In this document: positions 44,242-52,377 of the stretch, in pieces
Layout of the letters: each line of letters opens with the position of its first letter
Numbering within the stretch: the stretch's first letter is position 1
Source of the DNA: Bacillota bacterium
GTDB lineage: Bacteria; Bacillota; Clostridia; Christensenellales; Aristaeellaceae
NCBI GenBank assembly: GCA_023459275.1
Contig: JAEWVC010000041.1
Span: 59,293 to 123,292 of the forward strand
Direction: 5' to 3'
Length of the DNA stretch: 64,000 nucleotides
Notes under the pieces: model-generated
The model's input: the letters and a program-made list of their open reading frames with translations, nothing else
What the model was told of the DNA's origin: nothing
Database searches by the model: none
Translations under genes and position numbers: made by a program

Positions 44242-44269
44242 TTTAACAAACGCCCAGGGGTGGTATAGT
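44242..44269 (+). promoter_or_regulatory. Promoter of the PhnB-like gene
   Basis: Weak TTTAAC (44242-44247), 16-base spacer, TATAGT (44264-44269) with an extended -10 TGG. Confidence 0.5.
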
Positions 44270-44309
44270 AAAAGTGTGACAAAAATCTCAACACGAAGGA
44301 GATTCCTAT

Positions 44310-44738
44310 ATGGCGCTGCAGGTATTCGTCAATTTCGACGGCAACTGCCGTGAGGCGGTGGAGTTTTATGCGAAGGTGTTCCAAACGGAAAAGCCCAAAT
44401 TCATGACCTATGGGGATACGCCGCCCGACCCCGGGATGCCATTGGACGAGTCGGAAAAGAAGCTCATCATGTACACCGATCTTTCCGTTGCCGGGGCAAC
44501 CGTCATGTTCAGCGATGTACCTCCGGGCATGCCTTTTGTGAAAGGGACCAACATCAGCTTGACCGTCGTATCAAAGGACAAAGAGGAGATCAAACGCCTG
44601 TACAAGGAGCTTGCCCAAGGCGGGGAAGTGGACATGGAACTGCAGGAAACCTTCTGGAGTGACCTGTACGGTATGGTCACCGATAGGTTCGGCATCGGCT
44701 GGCAGTTTAGCCACGACAGCGGGAAGGCATACAGCTGA
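44310..44738 (+). CDS. PhnB-like VOC-superfamily protein
   Basis: A 142-residue soluble protein of the glyoxalase/bleomycin-resistance superfamily, PhnB branch. The first beta-alpha-beta module starts LQVFVNFDGNCREAVEFYAK; the second ends WSDLYGMVTDRFGIGWQFSH. This ending and the DLSVAGATVMFSDVP segment are typical of PhnB (YjdN/3-demethylubiquinone-methyltransferase-like) proteins. The reaction is unknown for most of the family. Monocistronic, AAGGAGA before the ATG. Confidence 0.85.
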   Translation: MALQVFVNFDGNCREAVEFYAKVFQTEKPKFMTYGDTPPDPGMPLDESEKKLIMYTDLSVAGATVMFSDVPPGMPFVKGTNISLTVVSKDKEEIKRLYKELAQGGEVDMELQETFWSDLYGMVTDRFGIGWQFSHDSGKAYS

Positions 44739-44753
44739 TTTTCCAAAAAGGAT

Positions 44754-44777
44754 GCCCAAGGGATAAATCCCTTGGGC
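44754..44777. terminator. Terminator after the PhnB-like gene
   Basis: GCCCAAGGGAT and ATCCCTTGGGC form an 11-bp stem with a two-base spacer, preceded by an A5 run that serves the convergent gene. Confidence 0.7.
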
Positions 44778-44816
44778 GGGGTGGAGGGGCAGGGCCCCTC
44801 CCTTCGTTTGTGTATA

Positions 44817-47291
44817 TTAAATAAAGAGATTTACATTGGACTCCTCGGCGTCCCCCAGGTACGCACCCACGCCGCCCAGTTCCACGCCGTCGATGAGTTC
44901 CTCCTTGCGGATGCCCATCACGTCCATGCTCATGGTGCAGGCCACCAGCTTGATGCCTGACGCCATGGCCTTTTTCATAAGTTCCTCCAGGGAATCCACA
45001 TGCTTTTGCCGCATCACCATCTTCATCATGGCGGTGCCCATGCCGCCCATGTTCATCTTGGAGAGCTTCAATTTGCCGACACCCCTTGGCATCATGCCGC
45101 CGAACATGGCTTCGATGAAGGATTTTTGCACCTTCTGCCTGTTCCCCTTGCGCAGCGCATTCAGGCCCCAGAAGGTGAAAAACATGGTCACGGGCCGGCC
45201 CATGGCAGCGGCACCGTTGGCGATGATGAAGGAGGCCAGCACCTTGTCCAGGTCGCCGCTGAAGACGATAATGGTCTTCCCGTCCGCGCCGCGGCTCACG
45301 GCCTGCGCGGGCTCCGCCCCGGCATCAAGGCCCTTGCGCACCAGGGCCACATATTCGTTGTCCCGCTGATAGTTTTTAAGAAGTGAGTTGCCGGTCCTGC
45401 GGCACCAGGAGACGATATCCTTTGCAAAGCCGGGGTCGTTGGCCACCACCTCCACCACCTGGCCGTCCTTGAGGCTCTTCATGGTCTCAAAAACCTTCAT
45501 GATGGGGCCGGGGCACTGCAGGCCGCTGCAGTCCAGCCTGACGGAAGCCACGGCCACATCCTGTACGCTTTGGTGGCCGGAATCGGATACCACGGCGGTT
45601 TGCAGCATTTCGGCCGTCTCCCTGGTCTCATAATGGGTGGAGGCATAGAACTTGGTGCCGCCGGGGTAGACCTTCACATTTTCAAACCCGTTTTCCATCA
45701 GCATACGGGCGGCGTTGTAGGCCCGGACGCCGATGGCGCAGAATACGATGATTTCTTTCTTTTTGTCCAGCTCATGAAGCCTTGCCCGCACCTGCCCAAG
45801 AGGAATGTGGACCGAGCCCGGCACGGCGTACACGATGCGTTCGGCCTCCTCCCGCACGTCCAAAACAGTGCGGCTGCCGGACTCCGCCCTGTCCAGGGCG
45901 TCCCAGTCCGCGATAGCCATCTTGCCCGTGAGAATGTTTTCGGCCACGAAGCCGGCCATGTTTACCGGGTCCTTGGCGGAGGAATAGGGCGGGGCGTAGG
46001 CCAGCTCCAGTTCCTTCAAATCAAGGGCCGAGCCGTTCAGGCGGATAGTGGTGGCAATGGTGTCGATGCGCTTGTCTACGCCGTCCCGGCCCACGATCTG
46101 CGCGCCGAAGATTTTCTTTCCATCCTTGGAAAACAGCAGCTTCAGGGTGAGCGGCGTGGCGCCGGGATAGTAGCCCGCGTGGGAGTTCTGCGTAATGGTC
46201 AGGCTTTCATACTCCCTGCCTTTTTGCATACCCTGCCTAATGAGCGTCTTCTCATTCAGCCCTGTGGAGGCGGCGGCCAGGTCGAATACCTTGGCGATGG
46301 CCGTGCCCTGGGTGCCATGGTACGCTTCATCCCCGCCGGCGATATTGTCCGCAGCGATGCGGCCCTGCCGGTTGGCGGGGCCAGCCAGGGGGATCATGGT
46401 GCGGCCCTTGCCGATGAAATCCTCCACCTCCACGGCGTCGCCCACGGCATAAATGAAGGGGTCGGAGGTGACCATATGGTCACTGACCACAATGCCGCCC
46501 GCTTTGCTCACTTCAAGGCCGGCGTCCTTGGCCAGGCTGCTGTTGGGCCTGACGCCGATGGAGAGGATCACATGATCTGTTTCTATGGTTTTCCCGCTTT
46601 TCAGCGTCACGGTAACACCCTTGCCGGTATCCGCAAAGGAGGAGACGCCGTCCCCGAGGCAAAGCTTCACGCCGTTGTCCATCAGGTTTTCATGGAGCAA
46701 TTGCGCCATTTCAAAATCCAGAGGGGCCATCACCTGATTCAGCATTTCGGCGATGGTCACTTCAAGCCCCGCGTGGCGCAGGTTTTCCGCCATCTCCAGG
46801 CCGATAAAGCCGCCGCCCACCACCACCGCGCTCTTGGCATTGTTATCCCGAATAAAGGCGCGGATGCGGTCGGTGTCCGGCACGGTCCACAGCGTCATCA
46901 CCCGGGGGGAGTCGATGCCGGGGATGGGCGGGCGCAGGGGGGAGGAGCCGGGGGCCAGCACCAGAACATCATATGTCTCCCGGTAGGTCTCTCCCGTTTC
47001 CGCCTTTTTGACCGTCACGGCTTTGGCGACCCGGTCGATGGCGATGACTTCCTGCAGTGTGCGCACATCCAGGTTGAACTTGGCCTTCATGCCTTGCGGA
47101 GTGTTAAGCAGCAGCGCATCCCGGGATTTGATCACGTCCCCCACATGGTAGGGCAGCCCGCAGTTGGCGTAAGAAATATACTCCCCGCGCTCAAACAGGA
47201 TGATCTCTGCCGTCTCGTCAAGCCTTCTCAGCCTTGCCGCCGTGCTGGCTCCGCCGGCCACGCCGCCCACAATGAGAACTTTCTTGCCCAT
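44817..47291 (-). CDS. Multidomain CoA-disulfide reductase/NADH oxidase-like flavoprotein with rhodanese, TusA and DsrE domains
   Basis: An 824-residue cytoplasmic fusion. Residues 1-445 are a pyridine-nucleotide disulfide reductase with FAD motif VGGVAGGASTAARLR and redox Cys44 in SYANCGLPYH, as in CoA-disulfide reductases. Residues about 455-550 are rhodanese with active loop FCAIGVRAYN (Cys518). Residues about 580-655 are TusA/SirA with LQCPGPIM (Cys593). Residues about 670-824 are a DsrE/F/H-like domain (VFSGDLDKVLASFIIANG, ACTMSMDVMG). The parts together suggest reduction and relay of sulfane sulfur, using NAD(P)H and possibly CoA persulfide. Single gene with a Rex-like operator just upstream. 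Domain calls are firm; the physiological reaction is inference. Confidence 0.9.
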   Translation of the reverse strand: MGKKVLIVGGVAGGASTAARLRRLDETAEIILFERGEYISYANCGLPYHVGDVIKSRDALLLNTPQGMKAKFNLDVRTLQEVIAIDRVAKAVTVKKAETGETYRETYDVLVLAPGSSPLRPPIPGIDSPRVMTLWTVPDTDRIRAFIRDNNAKSAVVVGGGFIGLEMAENLRHAGLEVTIAEMLNQVMAPLDFEMAQLLHENLMDNGVKLCLGDGVSSFADTGKGVTVTLKSGKTIETDHVILSIGVRPNSSLAKDAGLEVSKAGGIVVSDHMVTSDPFIYAVGDAVEVEDFIGKGRTMIPLAGPANRQGRIAADNIAGGDEAYHGTQGTAIAKVFDLAAASTGLNEKTLIRQGMQKGREYESLTITQNSHAGYYPGATPLTLKLLFSKDGKKIFGAQIVGRDGVDKRIDTIATTIRLNGSALDLKELELAYAPPYSSAKDPVNMAGFVAENILTGKMAIADWDALDRAESGSRTVLDVREEAERIVYAVPGSVHIPLGQVRARLHELDKKKEIIVFCAIGVRAYNAARMLMENGFENVKVYPGGTKFYASTHYETRETAEMLQTAVVSDSGHQSVQDVAVASVRLDCSGLQCPGPIMKVFETMKSLKDGQVVEVVANDPGFAKDIVSWCRRTGNSLLKNYQRDNEYVALVRKGLDAGAEPAQAVSRGADGKTIIVFSGDLDKVLASFIIANGAAAMGRPVTMFFTFWGLNALRKGNRQKVQKSFIEAMFGGMMPRGVGKLKLSKMNMGGMGTAMMKMVMRQKHVDSLEELMKKAMASGIKLVACTMSMDVMGIRKEELIDGVELGGVGAYLGDAEESNVNLFI

Positions 47292-47309
47292 GAAAACACC
47301 TTCTCTAAT

Positions 47310-47327
47310 TTGTTAATGAATTATCAA
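47310..47327. promoter_or_regulatory. Rex-like operator
   Basis: TTGTTAATGAATTATCAA matches the Gram-positive Rex pattern TTGTTAA-N4-TTAACAA at all but one fixed position. It lies 18 bases upstream of the flavoprotein start codon. Rex releases DNA when NADH/NAD+ is high, which fits an NADH-using enzyme. Confidence 0.6.
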
Positions 47328-47504
47328 TCTTGGGACAAAAAACCACATGATAAGTTTACCCTTCCCGCAGATTTTGTTCCGTGACAAAGTCACATAATCC
47401 GCAGATGCCACATGTCTACAGCGAAAGGCTTTTTGACCCGGATGGCTTGTGACGCACCGGATTTTGAAGTAAGATAGCAGATAAGCTGGCTGTTCCCGCG
47501 CTGC

Positions 47505-47956
47505 ATAAAGCCGGATGCGGTGCTGTGCGTGGGCCAGGCGGGAGGGCGGTGGCCATCAACGTGGATGACGCCCGCATCCCGGATAACGAGGGCAATCAGC
47601 CCATGGATGTGCCTGTTTTTAAGGATGGCGCGCCCGCCTATTTTGCTACGCTGCCCGTGAAGGCCATGGTGAAGGCCATCCGCGATGCGGGCCTTAACGC
47701 CAGTGTATCCAACAGTGCGGGTACGTTTGTCTGCAACCACCTGATGTACGGCGTTCTGTATACGCTTGCAAAGGAATTCCCGCAGATCCGTGGCGGGTTC
47801 GTCCATGTGCCCTACCTTCCTAAGCAGGTGGTATCAAGGTCCGCTCCCGCGCCCTGCATGGCCCTTGCCGGTATCACCCGCGGGCTGGAAGCCGCCCTTG
47901 GTGCCATCGTGGAAAACGGGAAGGATATCACTGCGTCCGGCGGCAAGGAATTATAA
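47505..47956 (+). pseudogene. pcp: Decayed pyrrolidone-carboxylate peptidase (pcp)
   Basis: The 3' part encodes clear pyroglutamyl peptidase I sequence, VAINVDDARIPDNEGNQP, with the catalytic Cys in AGTFVCNHLMYG and His in FVHVPYLPKQ. Just upstream, in another frame, 47505-47549 still reads IKPDAVLCVGQAGGR, the normal preceding segment. The five or so residues between them, which carry the catalytic Glu (TPER), are missing and the frame shifts there. The first 60-70 residues of a normal 215-residue enzyme are not recognisable. The gene therefore cannot make active enzyme. A GTG at 47525 could still start a 143-residue fragment. Confidence 0.85.
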
Positions 47957-47971
47957 AATGCGGCATCAAAA

Positions 47972-48008
47972 ACGGGAGGGATTTCTTTTTGGAACCCCTC
48001 CCGTCTTT
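47972..48008. terminator. Bidirectional terminator
   Basis: ACGGGAGGG (47972-47980) pairs with CCCTCCCGT (47996-48004), followed by CTTTT. It serves the pcp remnant and the convergent exporter operon. Confidence 0.7.
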
Positions 48009-48031
48009 TAAACTCTTTTTATGATTGCTTT

Positions 48032-48808
48032 TCAGCCTCTTTGGTTCCATTCCATGCGCTTTAGCTGAAGCAGCGCGGCGCCAAGTAGGAGGAGGATCAG
48101 GCCAACCGTAATACATGCCGTTTTCAGGGCTTCGGGGGAAGGGACGGCTTGCAGTTTAAGGGCCGCGTCCATCAGGCCCGTGGGCAGCCAGGAGCCGATC
48201 TTCAAAAGCCCCCCCAGCGCGCTCATGGCGTATAGGATGCCTAGCGTAACAAGCCCGGCCGCCACAGGCTTTTTGATGACCGCGCCGAAGAACAGAAGGT
48301 TTGCCAGCAAGAACACCATGAACAGCCCCTGCATCAGCCCGCTTGATACGATGGAGGCATAGCCGATGTCAAAACGGTACAGGAGCCCGGCGTAGAGGTA
48401 ATCCACCGAAAGCGCTCCGGTGAGGATTACGATGAGCGCGGCGGCGAATACCAGAAACTTGGCGGAAAGGATGTGCACAAGCTTTTTGCCGCCGCACAGG
48501 GGCAGCACCAGGGTATGATCCTTTATTTCCTGGGCAATCAGCCCGCACAGAGTAAGGGCCGCCATCAGCGCACCGATCTCCAGCACATCCCCCATATAGC
48601 TTTGGATACAGCCCAGTTGGTCCATGTGGAACATCTGGGCCAGCGTATCCTCCGCGATGCCTGGCATCTGCGCCTGCATGACGCCGGGTACCACATACTT
48701 CATCATCACCGGGGTCAGCATGGCAAAGAACAGGAAGCCGGCCAGCAGGATCAGGAACCGGCCGTTGCGCAAGCCGTAGCGCCATTCCTTTTGTATTTCA
48801 CGCAGCAT
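48032..48808 (-). CDS. ABC-2-type exporter permease
   Basis: A 258-residue membrane protein with six hydrophobic helices (from FLILLAGFLFFAMLTPVMMK to ACITVGLILLLLGAALLQL) and an N-terminal cytoplasmic start MLREIQKEWRYGLRNGR typical of ABC-2 permeases. AAGGAGG lies within the end of the ATPase gene, and the two overlap by 11 bases. It is the last gene of a three-gene exporter operon. Cargo unknown; such small systems next to two-component genes often confer resistance to membrane-active antibiotics. Confidence 0.83.
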   Translation of the reverse strand: MLREIQKEWRYGLRNGRFLILLAGFLFFAMLTPVMMKYVVPGVMQAQMPGIAEDTLAQMFHMDQLGCIQSYMGDVLEIGALMAALTLCGLIAQEIKDHTLVLPLCGGKKLVHILSAKFLVFAAALIVILTGALSVDYLYAGLLYRFDIGYASIVSSGLMQGLFMVFLLANLLFFGAVIKKPVAAGLVTLGILYAMSALGGLLKIGSWLPTGLMDAALKLQAVPSPEALKTACITVGLILLLLGAALLQLKRMEWNQRG

Positions 48809-49721
48809 GGCCGTTCGCCTCCTTGATAAAGATGTCTTCCAGGGTGGGCTTGCGAAGGGCAAAGGACGTTACCGGCAGATTTTCTCCCGCCAGAAACCCC
48901 ATCAGTACGGGAGATATGATATCCGGTTCCTTTACGGTCACGGAGAGGCCCGAAGGCCTTGCCTGCACCTGCGTCACGCCGTGGATGGCTTTCAGCCGTT
49001 CCACCATTTCCGGGCTTGGGGCTACGGCGGTCTCCACATCGAAGATGGGCAGGATGTGCTCCCGTGTCATGGCTTCCAGGGACTTTTCCATCACCATCCG
49101 CCCGTCTGCGATGATGCCCACCGTGTCGCATACCCGCTCCACATCGCTTAGGATATGGGTGGAAAAGAAAACCGTCTTGCCCATTTGCTTGAGCTCCCTG
49201 ATCAGGCGGATCACATCGCTGCGGCCCTCCGGGTCCAGCGCGGAGGAAGGTTCGTCCAGGATCAGCAGGCTTGGATCATGCATCAGCGCAGCGGCGATGC
49301 CCAGCCGCTGCTTCATCCCCCGGGAAAATCCCCCTATCCGGCGGCCGGAGGCCTCTTCAAGCCCCACCCAGTGAAGCATTTCATTCACCCGTGCGTTCAA
49401 TTTGCCGTCCCGAAGGCCGTTCCCAAGATATGCAAGCGTTTCCCGGGCGGTCATCCAGGGGTAGAACCTGGGGTCTTCCGGCAGGTAGCCCAGGTCCAGG
49501 GCACCGGGGCGCCGCGTCTTTTTTAGGTCCCGGCCGGCCACCGTGCATGTGCCGGCATCAAAGCGGCTGAGACCCGCCAGAATATTCATGGCGGTGGACT
49601 TCCCGGCTCCATTGTGGCCGATGAACCCGTATATTTCGCCCTGCTTCACAGTCAGATCAATGCCCTTGAGGGCATGGAAGGACCTAAAGTCCTTCGTAAG
49701 GCCGCGGACGGTGATCATCAT
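48798..49721 (-). CDS. ABC-2-type exporter ATPase
   Basis: A 307-residue ATPase of the CcmA/BcrA type. The start at 49721 (MMITVRGLTKDF) follows GGAGG and overlaps the preceding gene by ATGA. Walker A GHNGAGKST, Q-loop region LGYLPEDPRFYPWMT, signature FSRGMKQRLGIA, Walker B LLILDEPSSALD and H-loop FFSTHILSD are complete. A C-terminal domain of about 90 residues follows, as in antibiotic-export ATPases. It is coupled to the permease. Confidence 0.9.
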   Translation of the reverse strand: MMITVRGLTKDFRSFHALKGIDLTVKQGEIYGFIGHNGAGKSTAMNILAGLSRFDAGTCTVAGRDLKKTRRPGALDLGYLPEDPRFYPWMTARETLAYLGNGLRDGKLNARVNEMLHWVGLEEASGRRIGGFSRGMKQRLGIAAALMHDPSLLILDEPSSALDPEGRSDVIRLIRELKQMGKTVFFSTHILSDVERVCDTVGIIADGRMVMEKSLEAMTREHILPIFDVETAVAPSPEMVERLKAIHGVTQVQARPSGLSVTVKEPDIISPVLMGFLAGENLPVTSFALRKPTLEDIFIKEANGHAA

Positions 49722-49927
49722 TGCGCTTTCCTCCTGCCGATCAAAAGGAACAGCATGGGCCCCAGCAGGTTTACAAACAGGCAAATCGCGAACCAAAGCC
49801 ATTTGTTGAGGTTTGCGACGCCCTCTTTGAAAATCTTTACAATGCAGTATACGGCCAGGCCAAGCTGGATCGCGATCACGGGCAGCAGCATGAGGATCAT
49901 TTCCGTGGTAAGCTTAAAACCGTTCAT
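49718..49927 (-). CDS. Small PLDc_N-type membrane protein
   Basis: A 69-residue protein with two membrane helices (MILMLLPVIAIQLGLAVYCI and LWFAICLFVNLLGPMLFLLI) and the short form of the phospholipase D N-terminal (PLDc_N) domain. The start follows AAGGAGG. It is the first gene of the exporter operon and overlaps the ATPase start by four bases. Similar mini-proteins occur in front of BcrA-type exporters; a role in anchoring or modulating the exporter is inference. Confidence 0.78.
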   Translation of the reverse strand: MNGFKLTTEMILMLLPVIAIQLGLAVYCIVKIFKEGVANLNKWLWFAICLFVNLLGPMLFLLIGRRKAQ

Positions 49928-49957
49928 ACATCTATCCTCCTTATATGGTACGGTTAG

Positions 49958-50015
49958 ATGATACCAGGGCAAAGAGGTATATGATAAGTGACCGGAGTCA
50001 TAGGAAAAGTCATAT
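49958..50015 (-). promoter_or_regulatory. Exporter promoter with direct repeat, candidate response-regulator site
   Basis: On the minus strand an extended -10, TGG TATCAT, lies at 49963-49958. Upstream of its -35 region, GTCATAG (49997-50003) and GTCATAT (50009-50015) form a direct repeat with 12-base period. This position suits binding of the NarL-type regulator encoded next door. Confidence 0.45.
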
Positions 50016-50027
50016 GTTGGGGTAAAC

Positions 50028-50054
50028 AAAAAAGGCAGGAATACTGCCTTTTCC
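50028..50054 (-). terminator. Terminator after the response regulator
   Basis: On the minus strand AAAAGGCAG, a five-base loop and CTGCCTTTT are followed by TTGTTT. It separates the two-component operon from the exporter operon. Confidence 0.75.
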
Positions 50055-50080
50055 AAGAGGATATATGATTTGCAAACAGT

Positions 50081-50716
50081 TCAGAATCCCATCCGTTTGA
50101 AAGCGATCACCGCGTTGGCCCTGTCGTTGACATTCAGCTTCATATAGATCTGGCTGATGTAGTTTTTTACCGTGCCCACGGTCAGGTAAAGTGTTTTGGC
50201 AATCTCCTGGTTGCTTTTTCCACCGGCCATCAGGCGGATGATTTCCGTTTCCCTTTGGGTAAAATCCTGCAAGGCCGCGGCGGGGGCGGCGCTTTGGGCA
50301 AGGCGGGCGGTGATTTTTGCCGCGATGCGCCCGGGCAGGATGATGTTGCCCCGGAGCCCGTCCCGGATAGCTTCCACCAGCTTGCCGCTGCCGATGTCCT
50401 TGAGCAGGTATCCCGATGCGCCGTAGGTCATGGCCTTGATCACATATTCGTCGTCATCAAAGGTGGTCAGCACGATCACCACCGTATCGGGCAGCTCCGC
50501 CTTGATCCGGCGGGTGGCCTCCACTCCGTCCATCTTCGGCATGCGGATATCCATCAGGACCACATCCGGCGCAAGTTCCCTTGCCTGCCTGACCGCCGCC
50601 TCGCCGTCGCCGGCGTCGCCCACCACGGCAAGGTCCGGGTACGCGCCAAGAAGCGAGCGGATGCCTTCCCTGATGATGGTCTGGTCGTCCGCCAGCAGGA
50701 TGCGGATGCTGCTCAT
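50081..50716 (-). CDS. NarL/LuxR-family response regulator
   Basis: A 211-residue regulator. The receiver domain starts IRILLADDQTIIREG, with the phosphorylated Asp in DVVLMDIRMPKMDG, Thr in VLTTFDDD and Lys in YLLKD. The output domain (about 148-211) is a LuxR helix-turn-helix: LTQRETEIIRLM-like QRETEIIRLMAGGKSNQEIA and TVGTVKNYISQIYMKLNV. The start overlaps the kinase stop (ATGA). It probably controls the exporter operon directly downstream. Confidence 0.93.
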   Translation of the reverse strand: MSSIRILLADDQTIIREGIRSLLGAYPDLAVVGDAGDGEAAVRQARELAPDVVLMDIRMPKMDGVEATRRIKAELPDTVVIVLTTFDDDEYVIKAMTYGASGYLLKDIGSGKLVEAIRDGLRGNIILPGRIAAKITARLAQSAAPAAALQDFTQRETEIIRLMAGGKSNQEIAKTLYLTVGTVKNYISQIYMKLNVNDRANAVIAFKRMGF

Positions 50717-52086
50717 GATTTGTCACCTCCCGGCGCAGAGCCCGTGGGGATCGTGATGCTTATCGTAAAGCCCTCTCCCTTTTCGCTGGAAGCGGACAGC
50801 GTGCCGCCGATGCTTTCCGCCTGCCTTGCCATGTTGTCAAGGCCGAAACCGAATACGATTTGATCCGTGCCGGTGCCGTTATCGGTGTAGGTCATGGTCA
50901 CCGTGCCCCTGTATTCCTGTATAAGCAGGTCGGCCGCAGTGGCATGGCCATGCTTCAGGCTGTTGGTGGCACACTCCGTTGCGGCATGAAGCAGCACCTT
51001 CTGCTGAATGGGCAAAAGCGGCGCCCGCATCTCCGTCACGATATGCACGGCAAGCCCCGTCCGTTTTCCAACGCCCTCCGCCCACGCTACGAGCGCCTCC
51101 GGAAATGGCTTGTCCATACCCTCCTGGATGGTTTTTACAGACTGCCGAATATCCAGCAAGCCTTTTCGCACCTGTTCCCCGGCAAGTGTGAATTTTTCCC
51201 TGGCTATGGAAATGTCCTGATCCAGAAGCTTTTCCCCGACCTCAATGGCGATGGCGGCGCTGGTCAGCGTGTGGCCCACCGTATCGTGGATCTCCCCGGT
51301 GATCCGGCTGCGTTCCCGAAGGGCCGCCATTTCCTCCAGCTTCAGGGACTGCTCCTTTAAAAGCCTGTTGGCGATGGACTGCTTCCGCAGCATATAAAAG
51401 GCGATGTAGACCATCGCGAACAGCAGCGTGTTCATATACAGCGTGCCGACGGTGCTGTCCAGCGATGACGGCGCGCCGCTTGTCAGAGTCTTGAGGATGT
51501 TTTCGGAAAGGTAGGCCGAAAAGGCCAGTGCGCTGTGAAATCTGGCCAGGCGCAGAGGGCAGGCGTTGATGATCCCGGCCACCACAGCCAGCACCAGAAA
51601 CTGGCTGCCCTGGGTGCCGTCCAGGGTGTCGATGGCCGTGACAAGGGCGATCTGCATAAGCGGGAGCACTACGGACAGGGCCGGATGGCGCCCTGCCGCA
51701 AGCCCCTGCAATATGAAAACCACATAGCAGACGGTCACCAGCCAGATCACTGTGGGATCATGGCTGGGGGTATCGGTAATGACGAGTATGCGCAGGGAAA
51801 AAACCTGATAGGCCAGCGTCAGCAGGATGAAGGTGCCCTGGCGGATGTTGTCATCCATACCCGTGTCCCGGCTTTCCTCCGCAAGCACCGTTTCTTTGGG
51901 CCTAGAAAGAAAGAGATACACCGCGGCGGCGGGGGTGTTGAATACCGCGATAGCCGCGATCACCAGGATCTTGGCCCGCTTGGAAAGTGCGTCGTTTTGA
52001 TAGCAGTGCCTGATGAAATATGCCTGCACCAGCGTTTGCATGACAATCATCGGCGCAATAAAAGGCAGGATCGGCATGATCTCCAT
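50713..52086 (-). CDS. Sensor histidine kinase, HisKA_3 type
   Basis: A 457-residue membrane kinase. The N-terminal half holds about seven to eight helices without a large outer loop, so the signal is likely sensed in the membrane. The dimerisation/phosphoacceptor segment is REEIHDTVGHTL-like, here TGEIHDTVGHTLTSAAIAI with the His. A HATPase_c domain follows (CATNSLKHGHATAADLL and FGFGLDNMARQ). It is typical of NarL-pairing kinases near antibiotic exporters (LiaS/LnrJ-like plan). GAGGAGGG precedes the ATG. Confidence 0.9.
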   Translation of the reverse strand: MEIMPILPFIAPMIVMQTLVQAYFIRHCYQNDALSKRAKILVIAAIAVFNTPAAAVYLFLSRPKETVLAEESRDTGMDDNIRQGTFILLTLAYQVFSLRILVITDTPSHDPTVIWLVTVCYVVFILQGLAAGRHPALSVVLPLMQIALVTAIDTLDGTQGSQFLVLAVVAGIINACPLRLARFHSALAFSAYLSENILKTLTSGAPSSLDSTVGTLYMNTLLFAMVYIAFYMLRKQSIANRLLKEQSLKLEEMAALRERSRITGEIHDTVGHTLTSAAIAIEVGEKLLDQDISIAREKFTLAGEQVRKGLLDIRQSVKTIQEGMDKPFPEALVAWAEGVGKRTGLAVHIVTEMRAPLLPIQQKVLLHAATECATNSLKHGHATAADLLIQEYRGTVTMTYTDNGTGTDQIVFGFGLDNMARQAESIGGTLSASSEKGEGFTISITIPTGSAPGGDKS

Positions 52087-52127
52087 ACGCCCTCCTCACC
52101 CGTTTTTCTGGGATGCCGCGCTTCCCG

Positions 52128-52195
52128 GCTCCCGGTTGTATCCTGAGCATGGCTTTGCTCAAAACATCAGGCAAAAACCCGCGGGAACCGGGAGC
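52128..52195 (-). promoter_or_regulatory. Structured leader of the histidine kinase gene
   Basis: A 10-bp arm GCTCCCGGTT (52128-52137) pairs with AACCGGGAGC (52186-52195) around a smaller GAGCA/TGCTC hairpin. Further upstream, CGTAAAACC occurs twice (52222 and 52256), flanking a possible -10 (minus-strand TATACT). The rest of 52087-52377 shows no gene. It may be an attenuator or autoregulatory region. Confidence 0.4.
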
Positions 52196-52326
52196 GTGTG
52201 TATCCGCCCCCGGCTGCTTTGCGTAAAACCTTCGTACTTTGAGCGGGCAGTATACCGTAAAACCATTGTACCACAGGCGCGCTTCAGCGGAAAAGGGGCA
52301 ATCCCGTCATTGAACCCAAAATGGTA

Positions 52327-52360
52327 CGGCCGGAAAAGCAAGCGCATGCTTTTCCGGCCG
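52327..52360. terminator. Terminator behind the VWA gene
   Basis: CGGCCGGAAAAGCA (52327-52340) pairs perfectly with TGCTTTTCCGGCCG (52347-52360), a 14-bp stem 18 bases beyond the leftward stop. Confidence 0.7.
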
Positions 52361-52377
52361 CTTGAGGGGCCTGATAT

